From positions 58,726 to 122,725 of the forward strand of contig JAJDCP010000079.1 in NCBI GenBank assembly GCA_029260765.1: a stretch of 64,000 nt of DNA. Direction: 5' to 3'. The stretch comes from Planctomycetota bacterium. Lineage in GTDB: Bacteria; Planctomycetota; J058; JAJDCP01. This document shows, one piece after another, positions 1 to 8,175 of the stretch. Under the pieces are notes generated by a model. That model was not told the origin of the DNA, did no database searches, and saw only the letters and a program-made list of their open reading frames with translations. Each line of letters begins with the position of its first letter. Position 1 is the first letter of the stretch. The position numbers and the translations under genes are program-made.

Positions 1-1163
1 GCAGCCTTGGACTCTACGGCCAGATCGAGCGTGCTGGACCCTTTGTCGAGGGGATGCGCAGCCGGCGCGCGCTCTTGCACGAGCATCTCCAGCCCATCGA
101 GACCCGCCTGGGCGTAGTACACAGCGAGGTTCTTGGCCTCGGCTTCCAGATCGACGGCGCGCCGCAACGCCGTCTCGACCATGAGCCTCGAGACCTCTGT
201 TTCCTGCTGCACATACGCGGGGAAGTGTGGCACGCGTCTTCGTTCGTCTACCCGCTCGTGGGCGGGCTCGCCGTCCGCGTCCTCCGGTCTCGCCGCGTCA
301 GGGCCTGGCTCGCTGGGCACAGGGGCGGAAGCGGTCGCGGGCTCGACTGCCACGACGGGCTCGATCCAGGCAGCTGGGGACACCGCCGACAGCGGCTCGG
401 CGCGCGTTTCCGGCTGCGCCTGGGCGCGCTCCAGATGGGGCTGCTCCCCGGCCGGCGCCAGCACCCGGGGCAGGCCGACAGCCGCGGCCCCTGCGACCAG
501 CAGTACGGCCACGGCGAGCCCGGTCAGCGAGAACGTCGCCGGGACTGTCGCGCCCGCCGCCGTGGCGGCGAAGGCGGAACCGCAGACCGACGGGGCCTCG
601 ACCCTCGCCAGCAGCCCCACCATGCACGGCGTGTAGCCCGACGCGCTCAACGAGCTGCGCAGCCGCGTCAGGCCGGCCTTGACCCGGTTGTGGACGGTAC
701 CGACGGAGCATCCCAGCAGTTCGGCGATGCTGCGCAGAGGCCGCCCTTCGAGCCGGTTCAACACCAAGGGAATGCGGAGCCCGACGGGCAACCGCGCGAC
801 CTGCTGGCCCAGCTCACGGGTCAGCTCCCGCGCATCCAACCCCGGAGAGATTGCTGTCGGAGCCTCCTGCTGGTAGCGCTGCTCGCGATTCCGGCGGCGC
901 GCCTGGCTGCGGAACTTCTTCCTGGCGAGGTTGACGGCGGCGCCGCAGAGCCACATCTCCAAACTGGCATCGTCGGCGAAGGGCTCACTGCGACGGAAGA
1001 GCGCCAGGAACACCTCCTGGGTCACATCCTCGGCATCGGCTCTGTCGCTGAAGAGCTTGGAGGACAACCCAAAGACCTTGGGACTCAGCTGTTCGACGAG
1101 CTTTCTGAACAGGCCCGGGTCTTTCTTCTTGAGGTAGGTGGCAAAGCGTTCAGCACCAGACAT
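1..1163 (-). CDS. ECF RNA polymerase sigma factor with fused membrane-anchored C-terminal region (partial, runs off left edge)
   Basis: The ATG is at 1163 and the frame stays open for 387 codons to the window edge, so the C-terminus is missing. Residues ~5-75 look like sigma-70 region 2 (DAEDVTQEVFLALFR). Residues ~115-165 look like region 4, with a helix-turn-helix around LRSIAELLGCSVGTVHNRV. This would direct core RNA polymerase to a dedicated promoter set. An extension of more than 200 residues follows: an Ala/Val/Leu-rich stretch near 205-225 that can span the membrane, a Pro/Glu/Ala-rich linker, and a further predicted helical segment. No separate anti-sigma gene is visible in the window, so the fused tail may do the sensing itself; that is inference. 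Sigma identity is secure, but the signal is unknown. Confidence 0.9.
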   Translation of the reverse strand, partial: MSGAERFATYLKKKDPGLFRKLVEQLSPKVFGLSSKLFSDRADAEDVTQEVFLALFRRSEPFADDASLEMWLCGAAVNLARKKFRSQARRRNREQRYQQEAPTAISPGLDARELTRELGQQVARLPVGLRIPLVLNRLEGRPLRSIAELLGCSVGTVHNRVKAGLTRLRSSLSASGYTPCMVGLLARVEAPSVCGSAFAATAAGATVPATFSLTGLAVAVLLVAGAAAVGLPRVLAPAGEQPHLERAQAQPETRAEPLSAVSPAAWIEPVVAVEPATASAPVPSEPGPDAARPEDADGEPAHERVDERRRVPHFPAYVQQETEVSRLMVETALRRAVDLEAEAKNLAVYYAQAGLDGLEMLVQERAPAAHPLDKGSSTLDLAVESKA

Positions 1164-1191
1164 GCGGGATCTCCAGTCGCAGGCTCTATTG

Positions 1192-1634
1192 TTAAGTTCC
1201 CGGAGAACCCCGGATGTTCAAGAAAATCGCCGCGGGCCTCCCTGTGTGACCTCTCTGACGGGCTGGTCGGAGCAGGGACGCGCGCGGTCTTCCCAACTGA
1301 TTCTCGGTACCCCGAGTCGAATCGAAGAGGAGCGGCCGCGGCGTTCGCCTGGCGTAGCGCACTGGTCCTTGCGCAGCGAATGGGGGCGAGGGTCGAGGCC
1401 GAGCTCGACCAGGGCCTCGACCTTCCTGGACTCCAGCTAGATATGTGCGTTGGGCAGGGACACTCGCAGCCACGCCTCCTGCGTCGAGCCGTCGGTGCGG
1501 CGTCTCTCGTCTGCCGCCGTCACGGCGGTCTCGGACGAGCTGCCGTGGGGAGTCTGCGACGCGCTCGGAGGCGCCATTCTCACCCGGCGCGAATGGGGCT
1601 CATCGTCGAAGAGTGCTTCATAAGTGAACGACAA
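1192..1634 (-). pseudogene. Decayed 3' fragment of a paralogue of the protein at 11635-12312
   Basis: Reading the minus strand in two to three frames recovers pieces that align in order with the C-terminal third of the 226-residue protein encoded at 11635-12312. QEAWLRVSLPNA matches LEAWLRASLSDA, VEALVELGLDPRP matches IEAFIELGLDPRP, and PRPLLFDSTRG matches PHHLLFDPIEG. An in-frame stop and at least one frameshift separate the pieces. The remnant lies just downstream of the 159-residue gene ending at 1618. It suggests that a second copy of the effector-type operon once stood here. The relationship is seen directly in the translations; the decay history is inferred. Confidence 0.7.
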
Positions 1635-2097
1635 TCTTCACTTCATAGTCGTAGCCATGTTTGAAAGGCAATATGGCCTCGTTTGAATTCACGATCCGGA
1701 GAGGCTTGCCACAAAACGCAAAGTTGCTGATCACCGGTTTGCCGTTCTTGAGTTTGACATAGACCGTGTAGCACCCGAGGGCGTCGAAGTTCGCGCCGTC
1801 ATACTCCCGCAGCTCTAGATCGAAGCTCTTTTCTTGGCCTTCAACCATGCAGTGTTCCCAGAGGTCCTTCTCTGCGTCGGTCAGGGGCAGGGTCCGTTCG
1901 CCCTGGTTGACGGTGAGATTGTGGTCGTCGGGGACCAACCAATCCTCGCTACCCTCTACGAGGCTGAACTTCACTTCGTCCGTGGTGTCTTCGGTGTCGG
2001 TCTGGGCATCTTCGCCGGCAACGCAGTCGATATATTCCCATACACAATGGACCTTGACGGTCCCTTCTGAGCAGCTTTCGGTTGATGGAGGGGGCAT
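1618..2097 (-). CDS. Hypothetical acidic protein, 159 residues
   Basis: ATG at 2097, preceded by AAGGAG about 7 bases upstream, which is good support for translation. The product is small, rich in Asp and Glu, and contains no signal peptide or membrane segment. It looks like a beta-rich cytoplasmic or delivered protein: alternating hydrophobic strands such as YTVYVKLKNGKPVISNF and YDYEVKIVV near the C-terminus. I do not recognise the family. Its base composition is less GC-rich than its neighbours, which hints at acquisition. It sits upstream of the decayed effector-operon fragment, so an accessory or immunity role for that lost operon is possible but unproven. Confidence 0.7.
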   Translation of the reverse strand: MPPPSTESCSEGTVKVHCVWEYIDCVAGEDAQTDTEDTTDEVKFSLVEGSEDWLVPDDHNLTVNQGERTLPLTDAEKDLWEHCMVEGQEKSFDLELREYDGANFDALGCYTVYVKLKNGKPVISNFAFCGKPLRIVNSNEAILPFKHGYDYEVKIVVHL

Positions 2098-2294
2098 CGA
2101 TGTCTCCTTGGCTGAGAGGCGTCAGGCATGCTATGCAATTACAAATCACGGGGTCAGCAGAATTGTCACTCTAGTCATGCGCGGCGCCGACTGCAACCCC
2201 GAAAGTTGATAGCCTGGATAGACTCCGGCCCAGCAGAAGGTCAAGGGTTGCGCGTCCCGGGGCTACAAAGCTGGACTGGCACAGCGGTGGAAAA

Positions 2295-5200
2295 ATGTTG
2301 ATACTCAATGCCATGAAGACCACAGCAGCGGCCGCGGTGCACGAGCAACGGTGCTCCGAGTGCAGCCGGATCAACCCTGCCGGCCAGACGCGTTGCCAGC
2401 GATGCGGATTCGAGCTGTCGGCACGCTCACGCGACGAGCAGCTGCTCGGACGCATGATCGGCCCGTTCCGGCTTGAAGCCATCCGCCGACGCACGGCCAG
2501 CGGCACCGCCTACGCGGCCATCGACCAGGCGGATGGGCGCTGGGTCGAGCTCAAGGTCCTACCGTTGCTCGACTCGAGTGCCAGCGCGCGCAAGCGGCGC
2601 CGCCGAGAGCTTGGGCTGCGCATCGCGCATCCCAATCTTGTGCGCGTGCTCAGCGCGGGCGAAGCCGGCGACTTTGCCTACGTCGCTACGGACGTCCGGC
2701 CCGAAGAGCGCATGCTCGTTGAGCTCGGCAGGCAGCCTCCTCGACGCGCACTGTCGATCACCTGCGAGCTCGCGCGGGCCCTCGAGTGCGTGCACGAACA
2801 TGGCTTGGTGCACCGCAGCCTGAGCCCTGCGCACACCCTGATCGACGAGACCGCCGCCAGCGTACGCCTGGCCGATCTGGGCATGGTGCAGCCATCCGGG
2901 GCTAGCGAGGCACAAAGCTTGACCACGACCAGGGAGCTCAGCGAGCTGATCTACGCCGCCCCCGAAACCGCGCAGGGTGCCTTTTCCCGACTCTCCGACC
3001 TGTATGCCCTCGGCGCCACGCTCGCGTTCTGTCTGTGCGGGCGCGATCCCTTTCCGCCGACACTCGATAGACGTCAGCCGTTCGAGCTCGAAGGCCCTGA
3101 GCCTGTCCCCGGCCTGGCCGAGCTGTTGAGGAGCCTGACCGACCCACGACCCGAGCACAGACCACAACGGACTGCTGACGTGCGGCGTGCCCTGCAAGCA
3201 CTGCTCGGCGAAGATGTCGAGGAGTCCGCCGCCGCCACAAGTCGGCGACTGAAGACCGCCGCAACACGGAGCATTGCCTGTCCGCATCTGCTGGAAGTGG
3301 CGGGCACGGTGCGCTTCCAGCCGAGCGACTTCGAGAACTTGCCGCAGCCGCTTGCCAGAGCGGCCCAGGCTGCCTGGAACGCGCGGTCAGGTCTGCCCCG
3401 CAGGATGATCGCCTTCCTGTTGTGGGAAGGTCTGGCCCGTCTGCTCGTGGCCATCGGCGCTGCGCTGTTGCTCGATGCGGGTCGCCCCCTGCCGAGTGCT
3501 CTGCTGCGCATCCCTTTTCGCCCGTCTTTCGGCGCCTGGATCGGTCTAGCGAGGGACTGCCTGCAGGCGGTCCCGCCAAGGGACGAGCTGGCAGAAGCCG
3601 CTCGCTCCCTGTTGTTCGATGCTCAAGGCGGCCGTAAGCAGAGCTTGCTCGAGTTTCTGCTTGAGCTCGTCGAGCTCCGCAACAAGAGCGCGCATGGCTG
3701 GCCGCAGGACGAAGAAATCGACCTGCTCTCCCGGGCGGTCGAGCTCTCCAGGTCCAGCAAACTCTTCACGACCGGCCGGCTGGTGACGATCGAGAGCGCG
3801 GTCGGGGCTAGCGACACTGTCGGCTTCCGTTACCAACTGCTCAACCTGAGCGGATGCCAGGGGGCCTTCCGCGGCAGCTCCTTCAGCGCACGAGCCGGAC
3901 TCCCCACCGGGCGTGCATTCTGGCGCAGTGGCCGCCGTTTTCTTCAGCTCGATCCTCTGTGGATCATCGACGGCGGCAGCGTGCTGCAGCTGCAGCGGGT
4001 CCATCCACGGCGCCCTCGCTACGGAAGCCTCGACGGCAGCCCGCCGCGCGTCATCAAGCAGCGCTACCCAGAGATCCAGGCGTTGATGGGTGCGCCTGTG
4101 GAGATCCAAGCGGCCAGCGAGCCGATCCCGCCTTCAGATTCTGGCAGCTCGCATGACGCGCCTGCCGAACCCGCGACGGAGCTGGATCCCTTCATCGGCC
4201 GCGTGCTCAGCCGTGTCTACCGCATCGTCGAGACCGTAGGTCGCGGCGCGATGGGCACGGTCTACCGCGGCTGGGACACGCGTCTGCGACGCGAGGTCGC
4301 GCTCAAGCTGTTGATCGGCGGCGCCTGGGCAGCGCGTGAGGTGCGGCAACGGTTCCTCAATGAAGCGCGCGTGCTCGCCTCTCTCGGGCACCCCCACATC
4401 GTCCGCATCTTTGAGGTTGGAGAAGAGGCGGGCTGCCTGTTCTTCGTCATGGAGCTGCTGCCCGGTCCCACACTGGAAGGTTGGATCGCGTCCCGCAGGG
4501 GATCGCAAGATGTCAGCCCTGCATCGCTGCGGCGCCGCGTGGGATGGATCCGGGACGCCGCTCGAGCACTCCACGAAGCCCACCAGTTGGACGTCGTCCA
4601 CCGCGACATCAAGCCGGCCAACCTGATGCTCGACGGCCAGGGACAGGTACGCGTGCTCGACTTCGGCCTCGCGCATATCTCCGGCGAAGAGCTCACTCTG
4701 ACGCGGGCTCAGCTCGGCACGCCCCGCTACATGCCTCCAGAGCAGATCCTCGACGCCAAGCGCGTCAGCCCCGCCTCCGACGTCTACAGCCTGGGCATGA
4801 GCTTGTATGCTCTGCTCAGCCTGGACAAACCCTTTCAGGACCTCGAAACCGACCACGACGTGCTCAAACACGCCCAACTCGGCGATCTGCAGCCCCTGGC
4901 GAAGCGCGTTCCTGGCATCCCCGAAGAGCTGGCGACCATCGTCGCCCAGGCAACGCAACTCGACGAGCGCAAGCGCTATCAGTCTTCCGCGGCCCTGGCC
5001 GATGACTTGACCTGTTGGCTGGAGAACAGGCCCATCTCCGCGCGTCCGGCCAGCGCAGTCGAACGCATCGTCAAGTACTGTAGACGCCACCCGGTGCGGG
5101 CGGTAATACTCGCCATGCTGGCCGTCCTGGTGCTCGGCATGAGCGGCGTGACCGGATGGGCTCTGCTCCAAAAGGCCGAAAAGGAACGCGCGCTGACGGT

Positions 5201-6329
5201 AGCGCAGAAAAGTCTCGCAGATTTTGGCCGCCTCTCTGACCTGAAACGTGTCGCCGACCTGGTCCGCAGTGCCGAGATCTCCAGCGACACCAACGAGATG
5301 CTGGTGTGGTTGGACAAGTACGCCGAGGTTGCTGCGCGCATCGATCTCCACAAGAGCACCGCAGACGCGCTTGCCCGTCAGCTGACTGGGCCGGACAGCC
5401 TGGAGTTCATCGCGACAGCGCGGGGATTCGAGTGCGCCTGGATGCACGAGGCACTCAGAGACCTGCTGCAACGATGGCGGCAGGTCGTGGCGATGGCAGG
5501 CCCGATGTCTCGCGCCCTGACTGCCTTGCGCCAGCAGCAGGCCGCCGCGCGTGCGGCCGGGGTCTCACTCCAGACCCTCAACACTCTCGAGATGGAGCTG
5601 GTCCTGGTGCCGCCGGGCAGCTTCGAGATGGGATCGCTGCCCTCGGAGACCGCGCACGCGAGCGTACAACAGCAGCATCAGGTCCGTCTGACGCGTAGCT
5701 TCTATCTCGGTCGCTGTGAGGTTCGACAGCGTGAGTTCGAGCAGCTGCTGGGCTTCAATCCCTCGATCTTCAAGGGCGGCGATCTGCCTGTGACTGCGGT
5801 CAGTTGGTATGACGCGGTGGCATTCTGCAATGTCCTCTCTGCGCGCGAAGGGCTGGACCCTGCCTACATCCTGCAGAATGTCGTGAGAGATGCCGAGGGT
5901 TTGATCACCTCCGCTGGGGTCGGATTCCTCGGCCTGGACGTCAACGGCTACCGGCTGCCGACCGAAGCGGAATGGGAGTACGCCTGCCGGGCGGGCGCTC
6001 CTGAGCCCCGCCATGGCGAGCTCGCGAGCGTGGCATGGTGGAACGGCGACGGCGTGAGTCATCCGCAGCCCGGCGCCCGCAAACAAGCCAATGCCTGGGG
6101 TCTCCATGACATGCTGGGAAATGTCGCCGAGTGGTGCTGGGACGTCGCCGCTGACGAGCTGCGCGCCGGCACCGATCCTTTGGGACCTGAGGCTCCTGGC
6201 ATGCGTGTGCGGCGCGGTGGGTACTTCTCCAATCAAGCCAGGTTTTGCCGTGCGGCCGCCCGCTCATTCCACTCGGCTGATTTCCATGGCCACTATCTCG
6301 GCTTCCGCGTGGCGCGTAGCCTTCCCTGA
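2295..6329 (+). CDS. Zinc-ribbon / pseudokinase / Ser-Thr kinase / FGE-sulfatase domain fusion
   Basis: 1344 residues. The start ATG has GGTGG just upstream. Order: a zinc ribbon at ~20-41 (CSECS...CQRCGF); a first kinase-fold domain at ~55-310 in which the catalytic loop reads HRSLSPAHTL (no HRD Asp) and the DFG position reads DLG, so it is probably catalytically dead; an uncharacterised helical region at ~330-620; an intact kinase at ~634-900 (GRGAMGTVYRGWD, HRDIKPANL, DFGLA, APE-like MPPEQ); a transmembrane helix at ~933-957; and a C-terminal FGE/sulfatase-modifying domain at ~1099-1344 (NGYRLPTEAEWEYACRAG, GFRVARS). The kinase should face the cytoplasm and the FGE domain the periplasm, where it may bind ligand or modify Cys/Ser of a substrate. 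Tandem dead/active kinase domains suggest allosteric control, which is inference. Confidence 0.95.
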   Translation: MLILNAMKTTAAAAVHEQRCSECSRINPAGQTRCQRCGFELSARSRDEQLLGRMIGPFRLEAIRRRTASGTAYAAIDQADGRWVELKVLPLLDSSASARKRRRRELGLRIAHPNLVRVLSAGEAGDFAYVATDVRPEERMLVELGRQPPRRALSITCELARALECVHEHGLVHRSLSPAHTLIDETAASVRLADLGMVQPSGASEAQSLTTTRELSELIYAAPETAQGAFSRLSDLYALGATLAFCLCGRDPFPPTLDRRQPFELEGPEPVPGLAELLRSLTDPRPEHRPQRTADVRRALQALLGEDVEESAAATSRRLKTAATRSIACPHLLEVAGTVRFQPSDFENLPQPLARAAQAAWNARSGLPRRMIAFLLWEGLARLLVAIGAALLLDAGRPLPSALLRIPFRPSFGAWIGLARDCLQAVPPRDELAEAARSLLFDAQGGRKQSLLEFLLELVELRNKSAHGWPQDEEIDLLSRAVELSRSSKLFTTGRLVTIESAVGASDTVGFRYQLLNLSGCQGAFRGSSFSARAGLPTGRAFWRSGRRFLQLDPLWIIDGGSVLQLQRVHPRRPRYGSLDGSPPRVIKQRYPEIQALMGAPVEIQAASEPIPPSDSGSSHDAPAEPATELDPFIGRVLSRVYRIVETVGRGAMGTVYRGWDTRLRREVALKLLIGGAWAAREVRQRFLNEARVLASLGHPHIVRIFEVGEEAGCLFFVMELLPGPTLEGWIASRRGSQDVSPASLRRRVGWIRDAARALHEAHQLDVVHRDIKPANLMLDGQGQVRVLDFGLAHISGEELTLTRAQLGTPRYMPPEQILDAKRVSPASDVYSLGMSLYALLSLDKPFQDLETDHDVLKHAQLGDLQPLAKRVPGIPEELATIVAQATQLDERKRYQSSAALADDLTCWLENRPISARPASAVERIVKYCRRHPVRAVILAMLAVLVLGMSGVTGWALLQKAEKERALTVAQKSLADFGRLSDLKRVADLVRSAEISSDTNEMLVWLDKYAEVAARIDLHKSTADALARQLTGPDSLEFIATARGFECAWMHEALRDLLQRWRQVVAMAGPMSRALTALRQQQAAARAAGVSLQTLNTLEMELVLVPPGSFEMGSLPSETAHASVQQQHQVRLTRSFYLGRCEVRQREFEQLLGFNPSIFKGGDLPVTAVSWYDAVAFCNVLSAREGLDPAYILQNVVRDAEGLITSAGVGFLGLDVNGYRLPTEAEWEYACRAGAPEPRHGELASVAWWNGDGVSHPQPGARKQANAWGLHDMLGNVAEWCWDVAADELRAGTDPLGPEAPGMRVRRGGYFSNQARFCRAAARSFHSADFHGHYLGFRVARSLP

Positions 6330-6367
6330 GCACCCCTGCAGTTGGAACCGCCGAGCCACTTCAGGCA

Positions 6368-6526
6368 CCAGGGTCTGTTGCTTGACCTCGGAAGCTCTAT
6401 GGGGGCGGGCTTTACGCCCGCCCGTTTCTCGCTGGAAGACCGCTACTTCCGGTAACTTGGGCGGGAGTACATCCCTCCCCTACCAAGGAAGACCAACCTC
6501 CAGGTAGATTGAGCAACAGACCCTGG
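6368..6526. repeat. MITE-like element with 15-bp perfect terminal inverted repeats
   Basis: CCAGGGTCTGTTGCT at 6368-6382 is exactly inverted as AGCAACAGACCCTGG at 6512-6526, framing 159 bases with no gene. The GGGTCTGTTGC-type end resembles the tips of IS5-type DDE elements. A GC-rich palindrome lies inside. The best reading is a non-autonomous transposon relic. The rest of the gap between the kinase gene and 6755 shows no coding signal. Confidence 0.55.
6403..6423 (+). terminator. Strong GC hairpin, possible terminator or REP-like palindrome
   Basis: GGGCGGGC-TTTAC-GCCCGCCC is a perfect 8-bp stem with a 5-base loop, 74 bases after the kinase stop, followed by GTTTCTC. It could terminate the kinase-FGE transcript. 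The same GGGCGGG...TTTAC...CCC pattern recurs in degenerate form near 63880, so it may instead be a dispersed REP-type palindrome. Confidence 0.5.
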
Positions 6527-6754
6527 CAGACTGCGATGCCCGAAGCGTTCCTCCACGCTGCGACAGACCGATGGAACGCAGCGTTTCTGGCGCTTCGGTG
6601 GCCTCTCCCAAGCCAGAGTCATCACCTGGAGTGAAGCGGACGATCAACGCCCGAGGTCTGACGCTGGAACTCCTGGCTGGCTGGTACACAAGAAGACCGA
6701 GCGTGAAGTGAACCGCGACCTCAACTACGGAAACGAAGACTCGAAGGAGAGACC

Positions 6755-7204
6755 ATGAACCGATCTACGTGCTTGAGCCTGTGGCTAGCCGTGAGCGTGC
6801 TCGCGGGTTGTTCTGGGACCCGGCCTGACAACCTGGGCGTGCGCAGTGGCACGCTCGCCGCGCTGCCCGAGACTCCCAACTGCGTCAGCACGCAGACTGG
6901 CAACGCAGAGCAGCGCATGGCAGCCTGGCCTCTGGAGGTCCCCGCCGATAGCGCCATGACGCGCCTCGTTGCAGCCGTGCAGGCCTACCCGCGCAGCACA
7001 ATTGTGGAACAGGAGCCCCGTTACCTGTACGTGGAATTCACGAGCGCATTCTGGCGCTTCGTCGATGACTGCGAGTTCTTCATCGACGAGCCCGCACGCC
7101 TGATCCACTTCCGCTCGGCGGCGCGGCTGGGCCGCAAGGATTTCGGCGTCAACCGCGCGCGCATCGAGGAGCTCTGGAAGCTCTACGCGCCCGCCCTGGA
7201 GTGA
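6755..7204 (+). CDS. DUF1499 family lipoprotein
   Basis: 149 residues. The ATG is preceded by GAAGGAGAGA. The N-terminus MNRSTCLSLWLAVSVLAGCS is a lipoprotein signal peptide with lipobox LAGC. The mature part carries the DUF1499 pattern: a run around AWPLEVPADSAMTRLVAAVQ, then YLYVEFTSAFWRFVDDCEFF and a C-terminal IHFRSAARLGRKDFGVNRAR. DUF1499 proteins are small envelope or thylakoid-associated proteins of unknown biochemical role. It appears to be a single-gene unit. Family assignment is confident; function is not known. Confidence 0.9.
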   Translation: MNRSTCLSLWLAVSVLAGCSGTRPDNLGVRSGTLAALPETPNCVSTQTGNAEQRMAAWPLEVPADSAMTRLVAAVQAYPRSTIVEQEPRYLYVEFTSAFWRFVDDCEFFIDEPARLIHFRSAARLGRKDFGVNRARIEELWKLYAPALE

Positions 7205-7251
7205 CGCCAAGCTCCTGACCGCCAACGGCCTGCGCCCGATCAGGGGGCGGG

Positions 7252-7428
7252 TGTGCGCGGCTCAGCGTGCGTTGGACAGAGGTGCAAGCGCATGGCATCG
7301 CAGCCCGCGGCTTCTTCTCGCCACCACCCCGCAGACCGATCGAGCAGTACTTCGAGCGCAAACAGCTGGACTTCGTGAACCAAATCTATGCACGAGACTT
7401 CGTGGAGCTCGACTACGCGATCCTGTAG
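7252..7428 (+). pseudogene. Short coding remnant, possibly the C-terminus of a sulfotransferase-like protein
   Basis: From 7252 to the TAG at 7426 one frame reads naturally and ends in RKQLDFVNQIYARDFVELDY. This resembles the C-terminal helix and DF-x-(L/F)-F/Y tail of some sulfotransferases. There is no credible start or N-terminal domain. It is probably a gene relic in the gap between the DUF1499 gene and the operon end at 7498. The identification is weak. Nothing else is visible in 7205-7497. Confidence 0.25.
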
Positions 7429-7497
7429 CCGGAGGTCGGTGCTATCGGCCGGCGCCGGACGCGGCTTCCCTGCCCGTGCCAGCACCAACGTGGACCT

Positions 7498-8175
7498 TCA
7501 AGCCTGCCCCACAAAGGGCCGGGGAAAGTGTCTCCCCTGCAACGAGATCGAGCAGGCTCCCGCCGGGCAGCTCTTCTGCCTGAGCTTCCCGCCCTCGTCC
7601 AGCTTGCCGCGGCGCAACTGCCCGTCCGCGAAGATCAGCAGATAGTCGACACCGTCGAGCTGGGAGCCGGTCTCCGCAGCATCGAAGTCCAGCTCGATGC
7701 TGCGTTCGATCTTCAGAGGTTCTGAAACCACACGGCTGCCGGCCAACGAGACCTCCAGCCGCGGGCCGCCTCCGTCTGGAGCTGCCTTCTGCAGACCCTC
7801 CCGGTCGCTCCCGGGACGCGGGCCATCCGCGTCGCCGATCTCCGCGATGGCGCGCGCGGCGACGGACCCGGTCTGCCAGGGCACTCTCAACTCAGGCGTG
7901 GAAAGGGACGCGCTGCTCCGGGTCTCAAACAACACGGCCTCGCCGCTGAGGACCCGGAAACAAACCTGCTCGCCGCCACGCACGCGCTCGAGATCTGCCA
8001 CCAGCTCGACTGTCTCGCCGAGCTCGATCTCTGGGGAAGACCAACGCGCGGCGACGACGCGGGCACGCTTGACGGTGATCCGGTTGAACTTCCGCGTGGT
8101 CACCCAAACCCGGTCACTCTTGAGCTCTGTATGTTGCACGGGCTTGCTTGCGTTATCCTGTTTCATCGCTGTCAC
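7498..8175 (-). CDS. VgrG-tail-like Ig/beta-domain protein (effector operon, gene 3)
   Basis: 225 residues from a GTG at 8175 that overlaps the previous stop (GTGA), implying translational coupling; an ATG at 8166 is an alternative. Residues ~40-110 form an Ig-like module of the type found in type VI secretion spike and LysM-associated proteins (ARWSSPEIELGETVELVADL). Residues ~170-215 carry the small beta module typical of the tail of myxobacterial VgrG-like and phage-spike effectors (DYLLIFADGQLRRGKLDEGG, then a Cys/Gly-rich turn and a CSISL strand). No spike gp27/gp5 domain is present, so this is a free-standing tail or adaptor rather than a full VgrG. Last gene of a three-gene minus-strand operon. 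A role in loading or delivery of the large upstream protein is inferred. Confidence 0.85.
   Translation of the reverse strand: MTAMKQDNASKPVQHTELKSDRVWVTTRKFNRITVKRARVVAARWSSPEIELGETVELVADLERVRGGEQVCFRVLSGEAVLFETRSSASLSTPELRVPWQTGSVAARAIAEIGDADGPRPGSDREGLQKAAPDGGGPRLEVSLAGSRVVSEPLKIERSIELDFDAAETGSQLDGVDYLLIFADGQLRRGKLDEGGKLRQKSCPAGACSISLQGRHFPRPFVGQA

Noticed and set aside
54..1664. Long plus-strand open frame (~536 codons) over the sigma factor region
   Set aside because: It is antisense to the sigma factor, is Arg/Gly-rich as expected of a GC-rich shadow frame, and has no ribosome site or domain.
4134..5471. Minus-strand open frame of ~445 codons
   Set aside because: Exact antisense of the active kinase domain of the 2295-6329 gene, with no independent support.
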